From contig CP025321.1 in NCBI GenBank assembly GCA_004014935.1, positions 2,976,001 to 3,040,000 of the forward strand: a stretch of DNA of 64,000 nt. Direction: 5' to 3'. Positions 21,266 to 29,781 of this stretch are shown one piece after another. The DNA is from Saccharomycopsis malanga. Taxonomy: Eukaryota; Ascomycota; Saccharomycetes; Ascoideales; Saccharomycopsidaceae. Each line of letters begins with the position of its first letter. Positions within the stretch are counted from its first letter, which is position 1. The notes below the pieces were generated by a model, which ran no database searches, was not told the origin of the DNA, and was given only the letters and a program-made list of their open reading frames with translations. The position numbers and the translations under genes are program-made.

Positions 21266-21583
21266 TTATTTGGAAGTACGACGCATCGGTTTTTCTCTCG
21301 ACCATGAGTATTGGGTTCTCACATTAGGAGCAGTGATAACAGGCTCAGACATCATTGGCTTTTCTGTTTCTGGAGGACTGGTCGAGAGTGGGTCATTGGT
21401 GTCTATTGCTGTCTGGGCTGGTGTGGCATCAGCAATAGAGTAACTATTAAACATGCTGCCATTGTGGGTTCTAGCATGCAAGATTCCGCTGTCAGATCTC
21501 GTATTGACCGAACGAGAACTTGAAAGTCTTCTTGGTTTGCTTCCACTGAATCTGTCAAAGTATTTGTCAAAAATTCCAGACAT
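21266..21583 (-). CDS. Hypothetical 105-aa protein
   Basis: Not recognised. The protein starts MSGIFDKYFDRFSGSKPRRL, an amphipathic helix of the type seen in small membrane-associated or stress proteins, then is Ser/Arg/Thr-rich and probably disordered, with an SPPETEKP run that could be phosphorylated. It is divergent from SDH3 over 0.88 kb. Composition and the ordered N-terminal helix favour a real gene over the overlapping plus-strand frame (21189-21443), whose translation is hydrophobic and unstructured. Confidence 0.5.
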   Translation of the reverse strand: MSGIFDKYFDRFSGSKPRRLSSSRSVNTRSDSGILHARTHNGSMFNSYSIADATPAQTAIDTNDPLSTSPPETEKPMMSEPVITAPNVRTQYSWSREKPMRRTSK

Positions 21584-22463
21584 TTTCTAACTATTCAATT
21601 GATGATTGTTATCGATTAAGGATCAAATAAAAAATGTGTTGATGCTGGTTCAATTTTACTACAAATTTTGGTTCCCAGGGACATGGTGCTATTTAAATAT
21701 TATTTGTTGCCTTACTCCGCAACTAAATGGTGTGATAGCCTGCCTGACAATACATTAGTAAGGCTTTAACTATGCCATGCTTACATGTATAGAAAGGTTA
21801 TGATGACGATTAGTCGCAAAGGGGGGAACGAATGGTCTAGAGTGTATTCAATAAGGTTTATGTTTACATTCTGACAGATCAAGGCAGATATCAACATGAT
21901 AAAGTGGCATGCTCCATAGATAAGCCGTGCTGCTGTCTTGTGACAACCAAGCGGGCAACAGCAATCATTAGGATGATCATGGGGATAGTGTGATGGCAAT
22001 GTGCTATATCAACAGCAAAAAGAAACCTAGTAAAAGCAATCATCAAATCTCACTTACGCCCCCCAAGCAAATCCCCTAAAAATTGTCTATATTATAAGCG
22101 GAGAAAACTTATTATAATATGCATGCTCATGCTGTATATAAATGTATGGTAATGCATGTGTCCCGTGATTTATGCAGTGATTTTTATCTTATGTAATGTA
22201 TGACAAATCGAGCACCAGTTTTAATAATTCCGAGAATGTCATTGGCTCTCCACACACCCACACCCGTAGTTGGATCCGTTTTCCCATCGACCAGTGTCTT
22301 TAACGCAGACTAAATGAGCAATGGATTCCATATTATTGAAGGATTTATTAAGTAAGCAATAATTTTCAATTTTATTTTTTATATTAAACTATTTTAATAT
22401 ACTGGTATAGATAATAACATCGGTGTATTATCACTCTACACATTATCAATAACACATTGCAAA
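21584..22463. promoter_or_regulatory. Divergent promoter region with an inverted CCAAT box upstream of SDH3
   Basis: 880 bp with no gene. ATTGG (inverted CCAAT) at 22241-22245 lies about 220 bp upstream of the SDH3 ATG; respiratory genes in yeasts are driven by the Hap2/3/4/5 complex through such boxes. ATGCATG and ATGCAT words occur at 22120-22180. The link to Hap control is by analogy. Confidence 0.45.
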
Positions 22464-23009
22464 ATGTTTGCTAGCCGCAGTTTGGGTCTTAGACCTTTGT
22501 TGAGAGTTTCTCCAAAGCTTTCGTATAATGGTGCTATTGTAGCCAGAAACTCCACCATTTTGAGATCGACCTTGTCCACCCTCAACACCACCGAAAACCA
22601 AGAGGACAAGCTTTTAGCTGCCCAAAGAAACAACAGACCTGTTTCTCCACATTTGCAGATTTACCAACCCCAAGTAACGTGGGTGTTGTCTGGTCTTCAC
22701 AGATTCACTGGTGTTGTCTTGGCTGCTGGTTTCTACGGTATCACCTGTTCCTACGCTGCTGGCGCCCTCTTTGGGTTCCACTTTGATGCCTCTGCCGTCT
22801 ACCAGACCATCCAGGACTTGCCAATGTTGGTCAAATATGCCGCAAAGGCTGCCATTGCTTACCCATTTGCTTTCCATGCCCTTAACGGTTTGAGACATTT
22901 CACCTGGGACATTGGTAAGGAGTTGACTATCAAAGGTATTTACAAAACTGGTTATTTGGTGATCGCAGGTACTGCCATTCTCGGCACTTACTTGACTTTC
23001 ATTTCCTAA
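22464..23009 (+). CDS. SDH3: Succinate dehydrogenase cytochrome b subunit (complex II membrane anchor)
   Basis: The 181-aa membrane anchor of succinate dehydrogenase, inner mitochondrial membrane, holding heme b and part of the ubiquinone site. Residues 1-40 are a Ser/Arg-rich mitochondrial presequence (MFASRSLGLRPLLRVSPKLS). The family signature is complete: RPVSPHLQIYQPQVTWVLSG followed by LHRFTG (58-83). Three membrane helices follow, about 75-100, 123-145 and 158-180. In helix 2, FHALNGLRHFTWD supplies His138, the likely heme ligand, and His145. Length and motif order match yeast Sdh3; a recent paralogue of the Shh3 type cannot be excluded. Confidence 0.95.
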   Translation: MFASRSLGLRPLLRVSPKLSYNGAIVARNSTILRSTLSTLNTTENQEDKLLAAQRNNRPVSPHLQIYQPQVTWVLSGLHRFTGVVLAAGFYGITCSYAAGALFGFHFDASAVYQTIQDLPMLVKYAAKAAIAYPFAFHALNGLRHFTWDIGKELTIKGIYKTGYLVIAGTAILGTYLTFIS

Positions 23010-23889
23010 ATGCTGTTTTTTTTACTTATTTGGTATTTTGTATGAGATGATATGATATGACTCGTCAAATATTATCATATAAATTTTACTTAAGACTCAC
23101 TGCCGCCACTTTGACTTGACCAGTGGTTTAATTTTCAACTACTGGTCCTACTTCTCTACGTAGGCTCTACATGCCTTAATATTTGGCCTTACAGATCTTC
23201 TGATTTCACTTCTGCATTTCTATTCACATATTACCGCCACACACACATACACCGTTCATATTCCGTAGCGAAAATATTACATATCGTGCTTTATATTTGA
23301 CTTGTAACTAACTGTTGAAGGTTCTTATATTTTCACTTTCTGGCTCCGACATCGGATTCTGCAGACTTTTATGTATGTAATATTATGCGCTTAAATGTAC
23401 GCATCACATGGTCCATCACTATGATGCGTCTCCACATGCGCCGTTGCCTGGATACATCCTTAGAAACATGGTAGATAGACCTTTCTAAGAAGTATTAAAC
23501 ATTGACAAATTGTGAGCAAGAATCAAAGATTGAATATTCAAGCATATTGAAAGCTATTTAGACTAATTATGGAGTCAGAAGTTGGTGAAAAAAATTTCAT
23601 AAAGAACTAGGATAGTCTTGGCTTTTTCTGATTTTATGAATATAAATGTTATGCTACCAATGTTTTCGAATTAAAAAATGTAAAAAAAAAGATTCCTTGA
23701 ATTTACCTTATCTCGATTGGTCGAAATACTGAATTTTAAGTATAATAACAATTGTACAATCGCAGAATATTTTTTGAGATTTATCAATTAGCAGATAAAA
23801 TAGTCAAGTAAATTGATACTTTGTACGCTAGACTGTTAGCAACATTTTTAATGATACTAAGCATTTTACTGGTTATTTTGTTTTTTAAA
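23010..23889. other. Intergenic region downstream of SDH3
   Basis: 880 bp, AT-rich, no recognisable gene or repeat until the SINE at 23903. Confidence 0.5.
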
Positions 23890-23902
23890 TACAATTACTA
23901 CT

Positions 23903-24221
23903 AATCACTGGGCCATTTGGCTCAGTGGTCCGGGCCCTCGAAGAAGAGAAAAACAAGACCTAACAGGAACACGGGTTCGATTCCCAAGACGACACTTTTA
24001 CTCGCTGCTTTTTACTATGCTGAACGTGACTTCACAGGCAAGTGCAACTGTCTGAAAGATGGCCTAGAAGAAAGTCTACTTACTTTTCAATTGAGTAACA
24101 GAATTATGGAGTTTTTTGGGTTTTCCCCACTGGGTTTTACCAAGTCCCCTTAGACATAGCGCGTATATACGAAACTGATATGTGCTGGGCTTAAAATATA
24201 TGATATTATTATTATTATTAT
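23903..24221 (+). mobile_element. tRNA-derived SINE, copy B (full length, 13-bp TSD, ATT tail)
   Basis: Sense on the plus strand, flanked by perfect repeats TACAATTACTACT at 23890-23902 and 24222-24234. The head ATCACTGGGCCATT contains a perfect A box TGGCTCAGTGG (about 23919-23929) and a perfect B box GGTTCGATTCC (about 23975-23985), 45 nt apart, as in tRNAs with a long variable arm. The shared body has TTTTACTCGCTGCTTTTTAC and TGCAACTGTCTGAAA. The shared 3' end has TTTACCAAGTCCC, AGCGCGTATATACGAAACTG and GTGCTGGGCT. A tail ATATTATTATTATTATTATTA follows. This is the best-preserved copy of the family in the window. Confidence 0.92.
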
Positions 24222-24567
24222 TACAATTACTACTGAACTATCCTAAGTAATACCATTTTTTTAGTAAGTTTTCTTGTTTGGTACTTTATACAGTACAGTA
24301 ACAGAAAATACCTGTGGAAACACCTTCACCAACATTCATCTTCTTCAGTTACATATATACGATTAATTGTTTTCTCATTGGCAATGTAAATTACTTACCC
24401 ATTTTCAACTCAAAGGTTACTCCAGTATGCGTAAAGATGCACTGTAGTGCACTTCGCTGTGAGAGGAGCACGTGCATTTCCACGCACTACCCGGCTGCAG
24501 ATAATCTGCACCTGTTAGCCAAACGGAGTTAGTCTTTTTACGTAATTTTTCTTTTCTTTTGCTAAAC

Positions 24568-24591
24568 CCGGCAGCCTCCAATGGCAGCCGG
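24568..24591. promoter_or_regulatory. CCAAT box inside a near-palindrome upstream of ISU1
   Basis: CCGGCAGCC (24568-24576) and GGCAGCCGG (24583-24591) flank TCCAAT, with the CCAAT core at 24578-24582, about 235 bp before the ISU1 ATG. The arms are complementary except for one base. CCAAT boxes recruit the Hap complex, which in Candida (with Hap43) controls iron-sulfur genes. Function is inferred. Confidence 0.5.
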
Positions 24592-24813
24592 AGGGGAAGG
24601 CGGAATTGAAGACCTCTCTCCGGTTTTTATCCGTTTGCTAGCATCCTCACTTCTAACCTTTATCTAATATACTATATAGTTCATTTTTCTGTCGGGTCTT
24701 TTAAGAAAACTTTTCCCGGATTCACATTGCTTTAGTCATCTTCTCTTTTCGAATTGATCCACAGTATTATTAAATTTTATTCTACATCAAGGTTAAAGAA
24801 TTATCCATCAATA

Positions 24814-25416
24814 ATGCTTTCCAGAACACTTTCAAGAAACGTTTTAACTAGAGCTGCCGCGGTCCGTTCTTCCACTTGCATCGGTGCTAAATCTGTTCAA
24901 TATCAACCACAACAGCAGCATGGAAACTTTTTGGCTTTTGTTCCGTCCCCTGTAAATTTCACTGCTACTCGTGCTTATCACCCAAGAGTGATTGATCACT
25001 ACCAGAACCCACGTAATGTTGGGTCTTTGGAAAAGAACGACCCAGCTGTTGGTACTGGTCTTGTTGGAGCCCCAGCTTGTGGTGATGTGATGAGATTACA
25101 AATTAAAGTCAACGACGACACTGGTTTGATAGAAGATGTGAAATTCAAGACATTTGGTTGTGGGTCTGCTATTGCATCTTCTTCATTCGCCACCGAATTG
25201 TTAAAAGGTAAAAGTTTGGATGAAGCTTTGAAAATCAAAAACACCATCATTGCCAAGGAATTGTCTTTGCCACCTGTGAAGTTACATTGTTCAATGTTGG
25301 CTGAGGATGCTATCAAGTCTGCTGTAAAGGATTATAGATCAAAGAGAGGTAAGAAGAGACCAACTTTGGGACCAGATGCTGTTAAACCAACAGCTGGTCT
25401 TGAAATTTCAGCATAA
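24814..25416 (+). CDS. ISU1: Mitochondrial iron-sulfur cluster scaffold protein
   Basis: The scaffold on which Nfs1/Isd11 and frataxin assemble [2Fe-2S] clusters in the mitochondrial matrix. Start taken at 24814, giving 200 aa with presequence MLSRTLSRNVLTRAAAVRSS; an ATG 60 nt upstream (24754) is in frame but adds atypical residues. The mature domain begins near AYHPRVIDHYQNPRNVG. The three cluster-ligand cysteines are Cys89 (GAPACGD), Cys116 (TFGCGSA) and Cys159 (KLHCSM), with Asp91 adjacent. LPPVK at 152-156 is the recognition site for the Hsp70 Ssq1. The C terminus is about 20 residues longer than bacterial IscU, and a Gln/His-rich linker (YQPQQQHG) follows the presequence. Confidence 0.97.
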   Translation: MLSRTLSRNVLTRAAAVRSSTCIGAKSVQYQPQQQHGNFLAFVPSPVNFTATRAYHPRVIDHYQNPRNVGSLEKNDPAVGTGLVGAPACGDVMRLQIKVNDDTGLIEDVKFKTFGCGSAIASSSFATELLKGKSLDEALKIKNTIIAKELSLPPVKLHCSMLAEDAIKSAVKDYRSKRGKKRPTLGPDAVKPTAGLEISA

Positions 25417-26059
25417 AACTGGCATTCTTTTCCCAATTTTGTCCATAATCTTATATTATAAATGAATCTTACTTCTCTTGTTTTTCTTCCTGGCCCTTTC
25501 ATCATCATTTTCCGCGCTCCTAAACTTTGCTTTACTCCGGTTAGCGTTAGGCAATTTGCAGTACCTGACTCTTGCTTCAACGTGGTAGACTTGGGTATTT
25601 GAACCAGTTTTTTCTCCTCCTTTTTTTTTAGTTCTTGTTTTTCCAAATTCATAACTGGTAAAGTAATCTTATATAGTGTGTGCTTTTAATCAAGGTACAT
25701 GGGTATTCATATTTTCGTCTTCTCACTCTGCATTTTCAATTCGATCTATTTTATTATGCTTGATTGTAGAAGGTGTAGCTTGTTATTCCTGGAAATGGTT
25801 GCCCGTATGTTTGACAGAAATATTTAGGTCATATAGGAGAACATGTCTCAATACTTTGATCTCAGAGAAAGCAAGTTATCCTTTGTTCATAATTGTCTCA
25901 AAGAAGTTGTTTTCTTTTTCTTTTTCTTTTTTTTTTTCAGATTCATATGGCTCACAATTTGAATAACACATTATTCAAAAACAAAAGGTCTTAATAATTC
26001 AATTTTGGAGACAAATATTTCACAATTCATTATCTACGAAAATTTGCATTTTCGTCTTC
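25417..26059. other. Intergenic region downstream of ISU1
   Basis: 643 bp, T/C-rich then AT-rich. No gene, RNA or repeat recognised before the 14-bp direct repeat at 26060. Confidence 0.5.
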
Positions 26060-26073
26060 ATAGTTCTATACTA

Positions 26074-26175
26074 ATGATAATATTATCTTATATTTGGAGC
26101 CCAGTACATATCAGTTATGTATATACGCGCTATGTCTGAAGGGACTTGGTAAAACTCAGCGGAGGGAAACTGGAT
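26074..26175 (-). mobile_element. SINE copy D (3' end only)
   Basis: Only the last ~100 bp of the family are present, sense on minus: GAGTTTTACCAAGTCCC, AGCGCGTATATACATAACTG, ATGTACTGGGCTCCAAATAT, then a tail AAGATAATATTATC touching the 14-bp repeat at 26060-26073. Alignment to copy C starts at the AGTTTTCCC/AGTTTCCC segment. A 5'-truncated copy is what incomplete target-primed reverse transcription leaves. Confidence 0.75.
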
Positions 26176-27199
26176 CAATCCTAGTATTTATTATATTATT
26201 TCAACACTCATTTTGAAAAAGATATGAATATAAGCCAGCTGTATAAATAAACATAATCTAAACATTGTAGTTTTTGTTTGCTTCAATTTTAACTTTGAAA
26301 ATCAAAATTTGTTCAATACAATTGACATATTGTTGTAATAAAAACTAAAACTTACCTTATAATTTTTGGCAAAAAATAATTAAAGTTTATCACAATTTAC
26401 AGTCAATATACAACTTACATAAGAATGTGATAAACCAAATCAGAAACAGCAACAGCGAGAAAATAGAAAACTTTTGTAAAAGTAACATTAAACCATTTGC
26501 AACTTCAAGTTGAATAGGGATATAAGTTTTTTTTAAACGGCCTCTTTAGAACAGAGGTAGAAAGCTTATGAATAGAAAGGTTACGCTTTACCAAGCCCCA
26601 TAAAATATTCAAGGTTTAGAGCAAATTGAAATATGCTAGTTTGACAATATATAATAATCGGTATTAAATAGAAGTTCCTCTGAGAACCTATAATAAAAAT
26701 TACATTTTTTTTAGTTCTTGAGATACACGTTTCTTAGGAATAAAAGCACACTCAAAGCCTGAAGAAAGCATAAATAAAACTAAAAGCAGTCAAGAACTAT
26801 GGAATAATGTTAACAAATAAAGGGAGTCTCTCTAAAAAGTAAAAAGCACAATTCATAATGTGTTATCTTCGAGAAAATGGTACTTCATCACTATTAAATA
26901 TTATGTAAAAATTTAAATCTCAAAACAAAGAGCATGTTACAAAACTTTAGGATTCAAAGAGTATAGGAAAAAAGTTTTTGTATGGTTTGTTTTGCCGTAA
27001 AGACTCTAAAAAATGTTTTAAAAGAATTAAATTTTTGGAAAAACTGGCAATTTTCCGTTATATCGAATATTTTTTCGAAAATCTAATTTGTTTTATCATA
27101 AATAGTACTATAATATAGGAAAAAAATTTGAAATGTTAGGGTATATTTTTTAAATCGTAGTAACCAGTATAGCACTGAGTTAACTCAATAAAACCGTTA

Positions 27200-27330
27200 A
27201 TGCTTACTTCAAAACGTCAACAGCCGGAATCGAGTCCCAAACCCCAAAGTGAGGAACGCCACACTTGTTTGTGTGGCGCATGGTGGCGCATGATGGCTCA
27301 ACCAACTTGGCCACTTGGCAATAGTAAGGC
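27200..27330 (-). other. Second tRNA-like segment, tRNA-Asn-like A box
   Basis: On the minus strand TGGCCAAGTTGGTTGAG (around 27298-27314) matches the D-arm/A-box region of yeast tRNA-Asn, and GGGACTCGATTCC (27226-27238) is a B-box-like sequence about 64 nt further on. The acceptor arms do not pair convincingly and the spacing is too long for a functional tRNA, so it is a tRNA-derived fossil or the head of another SINE type. A duplicated GCGCCA(C)CATGCGCCAC stretch lies between the boxes. Confidence 0.4.
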
Positions 27331-27351
27331 ATTGCATATAGGCATATTAGG

Positions 27352-27662
27352 TGATATCTAATATTTACAGCCCAGTAAATATCAAATCCGTGTATACGCG
27401 CTACGTCTAAAGAGATTTGGTAAAACCCAGTGGGGAAAACTCAATGGTGTCCTGTTGATCGTAATCTTATCACCCAATTGGTTGCAGTAGACTTTGGTTT
27501 AGGTGGTGTTTCAAACAGTTCCACTTACCTGTGAAAGCACGTTCAGAATTGTAAAAACCAGCGAATAAAAGCGTTCGTGTTGGAAATCAAACCCATGTGC
27601 CTGTTAGGTCTTTTTCTTTTCTCCTAGAGCACTAACCGCTGAGCCATCCGGCCCAGTGACTT
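27352..27662 (-). mobile_element. tRNA-derived SINE, copy C (full length)
   Basis: Minus sense. The 5' end is AAGTCACTGGGCCGGATGG with a good A box TGGCTCAGCGG (about 27633-27643) and a B-box-like GGTTTGATTTCC (about 27585-27596). The family body (TTTTATTCGCTGGTTTTTAC; AACTGTTTGAAACACCACCT) and 3' end (GGGTTTTACCAAATC, AGCGCGTATACACGG, ATTTACTGGGCTGTAAATAT) are present. It lacks a target duplication of its own; its 5' flank instead pairs with the repeat beside copy D. Confidence 0.85.
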
Positions 27663-27749
27663 ATAGTTCTATACTACACAGTTTAATACCTAAAACCCCA
27701 AAAACGTAAATTATATTACAACTCATAATTGGTGAAATATCGTGTCACC

Positions 27750-28583
27750 TTATAGGTTGTCCCAAATGTAATTGCTTATGAAATAATCACTTAATTTGTT
27801 ATCTTTTTCATCAATATTCAAGGTTGTAACAATATTAGTACGGCTATTGTTAATGATCAACTTGTGGACCTTATCAATGGCGTAATCTTCATTCAATCTG
27901 TGCAAAAAACTATCACTATTTCCATTTCCTTCATCATTTTCTTCTTCATCTTCTCCCTCATCCTCTTCAATTTCATCCCCAGTGGAGCTAGGATTACTAT
28001 CTGAGATCCCAGATATCGATGTCATTTGCTGGTCGCTATTCATCCTTTTGATGCTCTTTCTCTTCCGGTTTTCTGGGATATCGCTACCCTTCAAGTGACT
28101 TTCCACTATCAAACCAAAGTTTTTATATATTTTGAGCTTGAGTACATTCGAATTTGGGTTATTATTTACCTCCAGATTAAGCAAATTCAAATTTTTCAAC
28201 TCCACTAATTCCTGGTTTTTCCGTTTGAAATTTACATTTAGCTCGTTGATTTCATTTTCAAGTTCAAGATAATTCCGCGCAAGTTTAAATTTCAAATTGT
28301 TTAACTCATTAATCTCTTCAAGAATTCTTTTACGGTCTAAGGAGATTTCCAAGGACTGTATTTCATTGATTTTCAACTCATATTCATTTACAAGCTTTTC
28401 CAACTCAATTTCCTGTTGTTTGATCTTCTCATACCGGCTCGCCTGTATGCTTGTGATCTTTTTGTTTATCTGAGAAATGATTTGGATGTCAGGCTCAATC
28501 TCGAAATTCTGTATTGTTGATTTCAATAAACTAGCGGGGTTTTCCAACATATTATCGCCTTTGTTACCGGTGATTTTAAGCAC
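27750..28583 (-). CDS. SPC24: Ndc80-complex kinetochore subunit Spc24
   Basis: Spc24 pairs with Spc25 to anchor the Ndc80 complex to the inner kinetochore. The 277-aa protein has a short N terminus (NMLENPASLLKSTIQNFEIE), a long coiled coil at about 45-137 (heptad-like Leu/Ile with Glu/Lys/Asn), and a C-terminal RWD globular domain opening with NVLKLKIYKNFGLIVE (146-161) and closing with LSDYFISNYIWDNL, both hallmarks of Spc24. Unusually, about 70 residues (163-232: a basic KRKSIKR patch, a Ser-rich run and an Asp/Glu-rich tract) are inserted within the RWD domain; S. cerevisiae Spc24 is 213 aa. Met12 is an alternative start. It is divergent from CMC1 over 252 bp. Confidence 0.85.
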   Translation of the reverse strand: MLKITGNKGDNMLENPASLLKSTIQNFEIEPDIQIISQINKKITSIQASRYEKIKQQEIELEKLVNEYELKINEIQSLEISLDRKRILEEINELNNLKFKLARNYLELENEINELNVNFKRKNQELVELKNLNLLNLEVNNNPNSNVLKLKIYKNFGLIVESHLKGSDIPENRKRKSIKRMNSDQQMTSISGISDSNPSSTGDEIEEDEGEDEEENDEGNGNSDSFLHRLNEDYAIDKVHKLIINNSRTNIVTTLNIDEKDNKLSDYFISNYIWDNL

Positions 28584-28835
28584 TCTTTCTGATGATCTAT
28601 ACTAGTTGGTCCTCTCTTTACTGACTTGATCGTTGGTAAATAAACTATAAACAAATATTTCAAATAGTAAACAAAAAATCAAAACAATACTATTATCTAG
28701 GGGTGGGGCGCGCATGATTTTCTGCACCCTGTGCATTTCTTCTGTATGAAAATTTTCAATATTTCATTAGCCAGCATCACGTCATAATAATACCATTCAA
28801 AGGATTTTACATTAAATAATAGCAGTAGAAACAAA

Positions 28836-29217
28836 ATGAGTACAGAATCAAGCAGCAAGTCATTGCCTTTATGGGCTCTTTCGCCAAAGGAAGAAAAAGA
28901 GGCTTATTCCAACTGGAAAAAGAGTGCCTACAAACACTGTGATGAGGACGTCAAAAGTGAGTAAATATAATTTATTCAAAGACCCCTTTTTTGTTTTGAA
29001 ATATTGTTTGTTGATTTACTAACCCTATATAGACTTTTCGCAGTGTGCTAAGACTGCAGGTGTGTCGGTGACATTCACTTGTCGCGACCTCCATAAGAAA
29101 ATGTATTCTTGCATAGAAAGATACCAGACGTTTGAAAATCTAGACAAGGAGATCGACAAGGTTATCGAACAAAAAAAAACCCGTCTTCGTGAAGCCAAAC
29201 AGAATCAACCAAAATAA
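28836..29217 (+). CDS. CMC1: Twin CX9C mitochondrial protein Cmc1 (two exons)
   Basis: A small intermembrane-space protein for cytochrome c oxidase assembly and copper handling. Exon 1 is 28836-28956, the intron is 76 nt (GTGAGT, then TACTAAC 9 nt before AG), exon 2 is 29033-29217; the product is 101 aa. Two CX9C motifs are complete: Cys35-Cys45 (CDEDVKNFSQC, formed across the splice junction) and Cys57-Cys67 (CRDLHKKMYSC), the substrate pattern of the Mia40 import pathway. The leader SLPLWALSPKEEKEAY matches the LPIWVLSPREE start of yeast Cmc1. Only the spliced reading gives this protein; read unspliced, a stop follows shortly after exon 1. Confidence 0.93.
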
Positions 29218-29781
29218 AAGTTTGATTGTTAAACAAAACCTAATGTCTTTATAGTATCTTTGAAGCTCTTTGACAGTATATCTGATATTGTTTTCCCGAG
29301 GCCTTATCTGCATGTTCTTTTATGAATCACAACTTCCTCTACAAATCCCCTTTATGACTACAACACATCTTGTATATATACATATATTATATGTTTATGA
29401 ATTGTTAGAACAAACTCACATCGCACATATTACAAGCCAGACCTCAATCGAATCAAAGCTAGTAAATTTCAGTCTTTAAATGCCTAAACTGTTGTATTAT
29501 GACCACAAGTTGATTGCAATAAGGAGTACTATACTACTATAGCAGCTGCCTCTAATTTCCTAATCGGGATGCTCCAGATCAGCGGGCCAATGTAAAGTCC
29601 TCAACATTGCAGGAAGGCTTGTTCTCTTCACTTCCCCCTTTAAATACTTGTCCTTGTCTCACATTTTGCTTGTTTCTCTTGCTTCATTTGCTTGTTTTTT
29701 TTTCTTGTATAAATAGTAGGTCTTAGCGCCATTATCGAATACAACATAAAGCATTTCTCAGAATTGAGCAGTTCAGTAAAC
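29218..29781. other. Intergenic region
   Basis: 564 bp between CMC1 and the EI24-like gene, with a T/C-rich stretch (29630-29710) and a TATA-like TATAAATAG near 29708, presumably the promoter of the downstream gene. No gene seen. Confidence 0.5.

Larger units (their letters stand above)
26074..27662 (-). mobile_element. Composite 1.59-kb block bounded by SINE sequences and 14-bp direct repeats
   Basis: ATAGTTCTATACTA occurs exactly at 26060-26073 and at 27663-27676. The interval between begins (minus sense, 27662) with the SINE 5' end of copy C and finishes (26074) with the SINE tail of copy D. Inside, from 5' to 3' in the minus sense, are copy C complete, a second tRNA-like segment (27200-27330), about 1 kb of AT-rich DNA without any open frame of note, and copy D as a 3' fragment. 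The outer repeats imply that the whole block was inserted once, or that a SINE was later split or expanded. Family of the 1-kb interior is unknown. Confidence 0.6.

Noticed and set aside
23917-24153. 78-codon open frame inside SINE copy B
   Set aside because: It lies wholly in the SINE head and body and is not kept open in the other copies.
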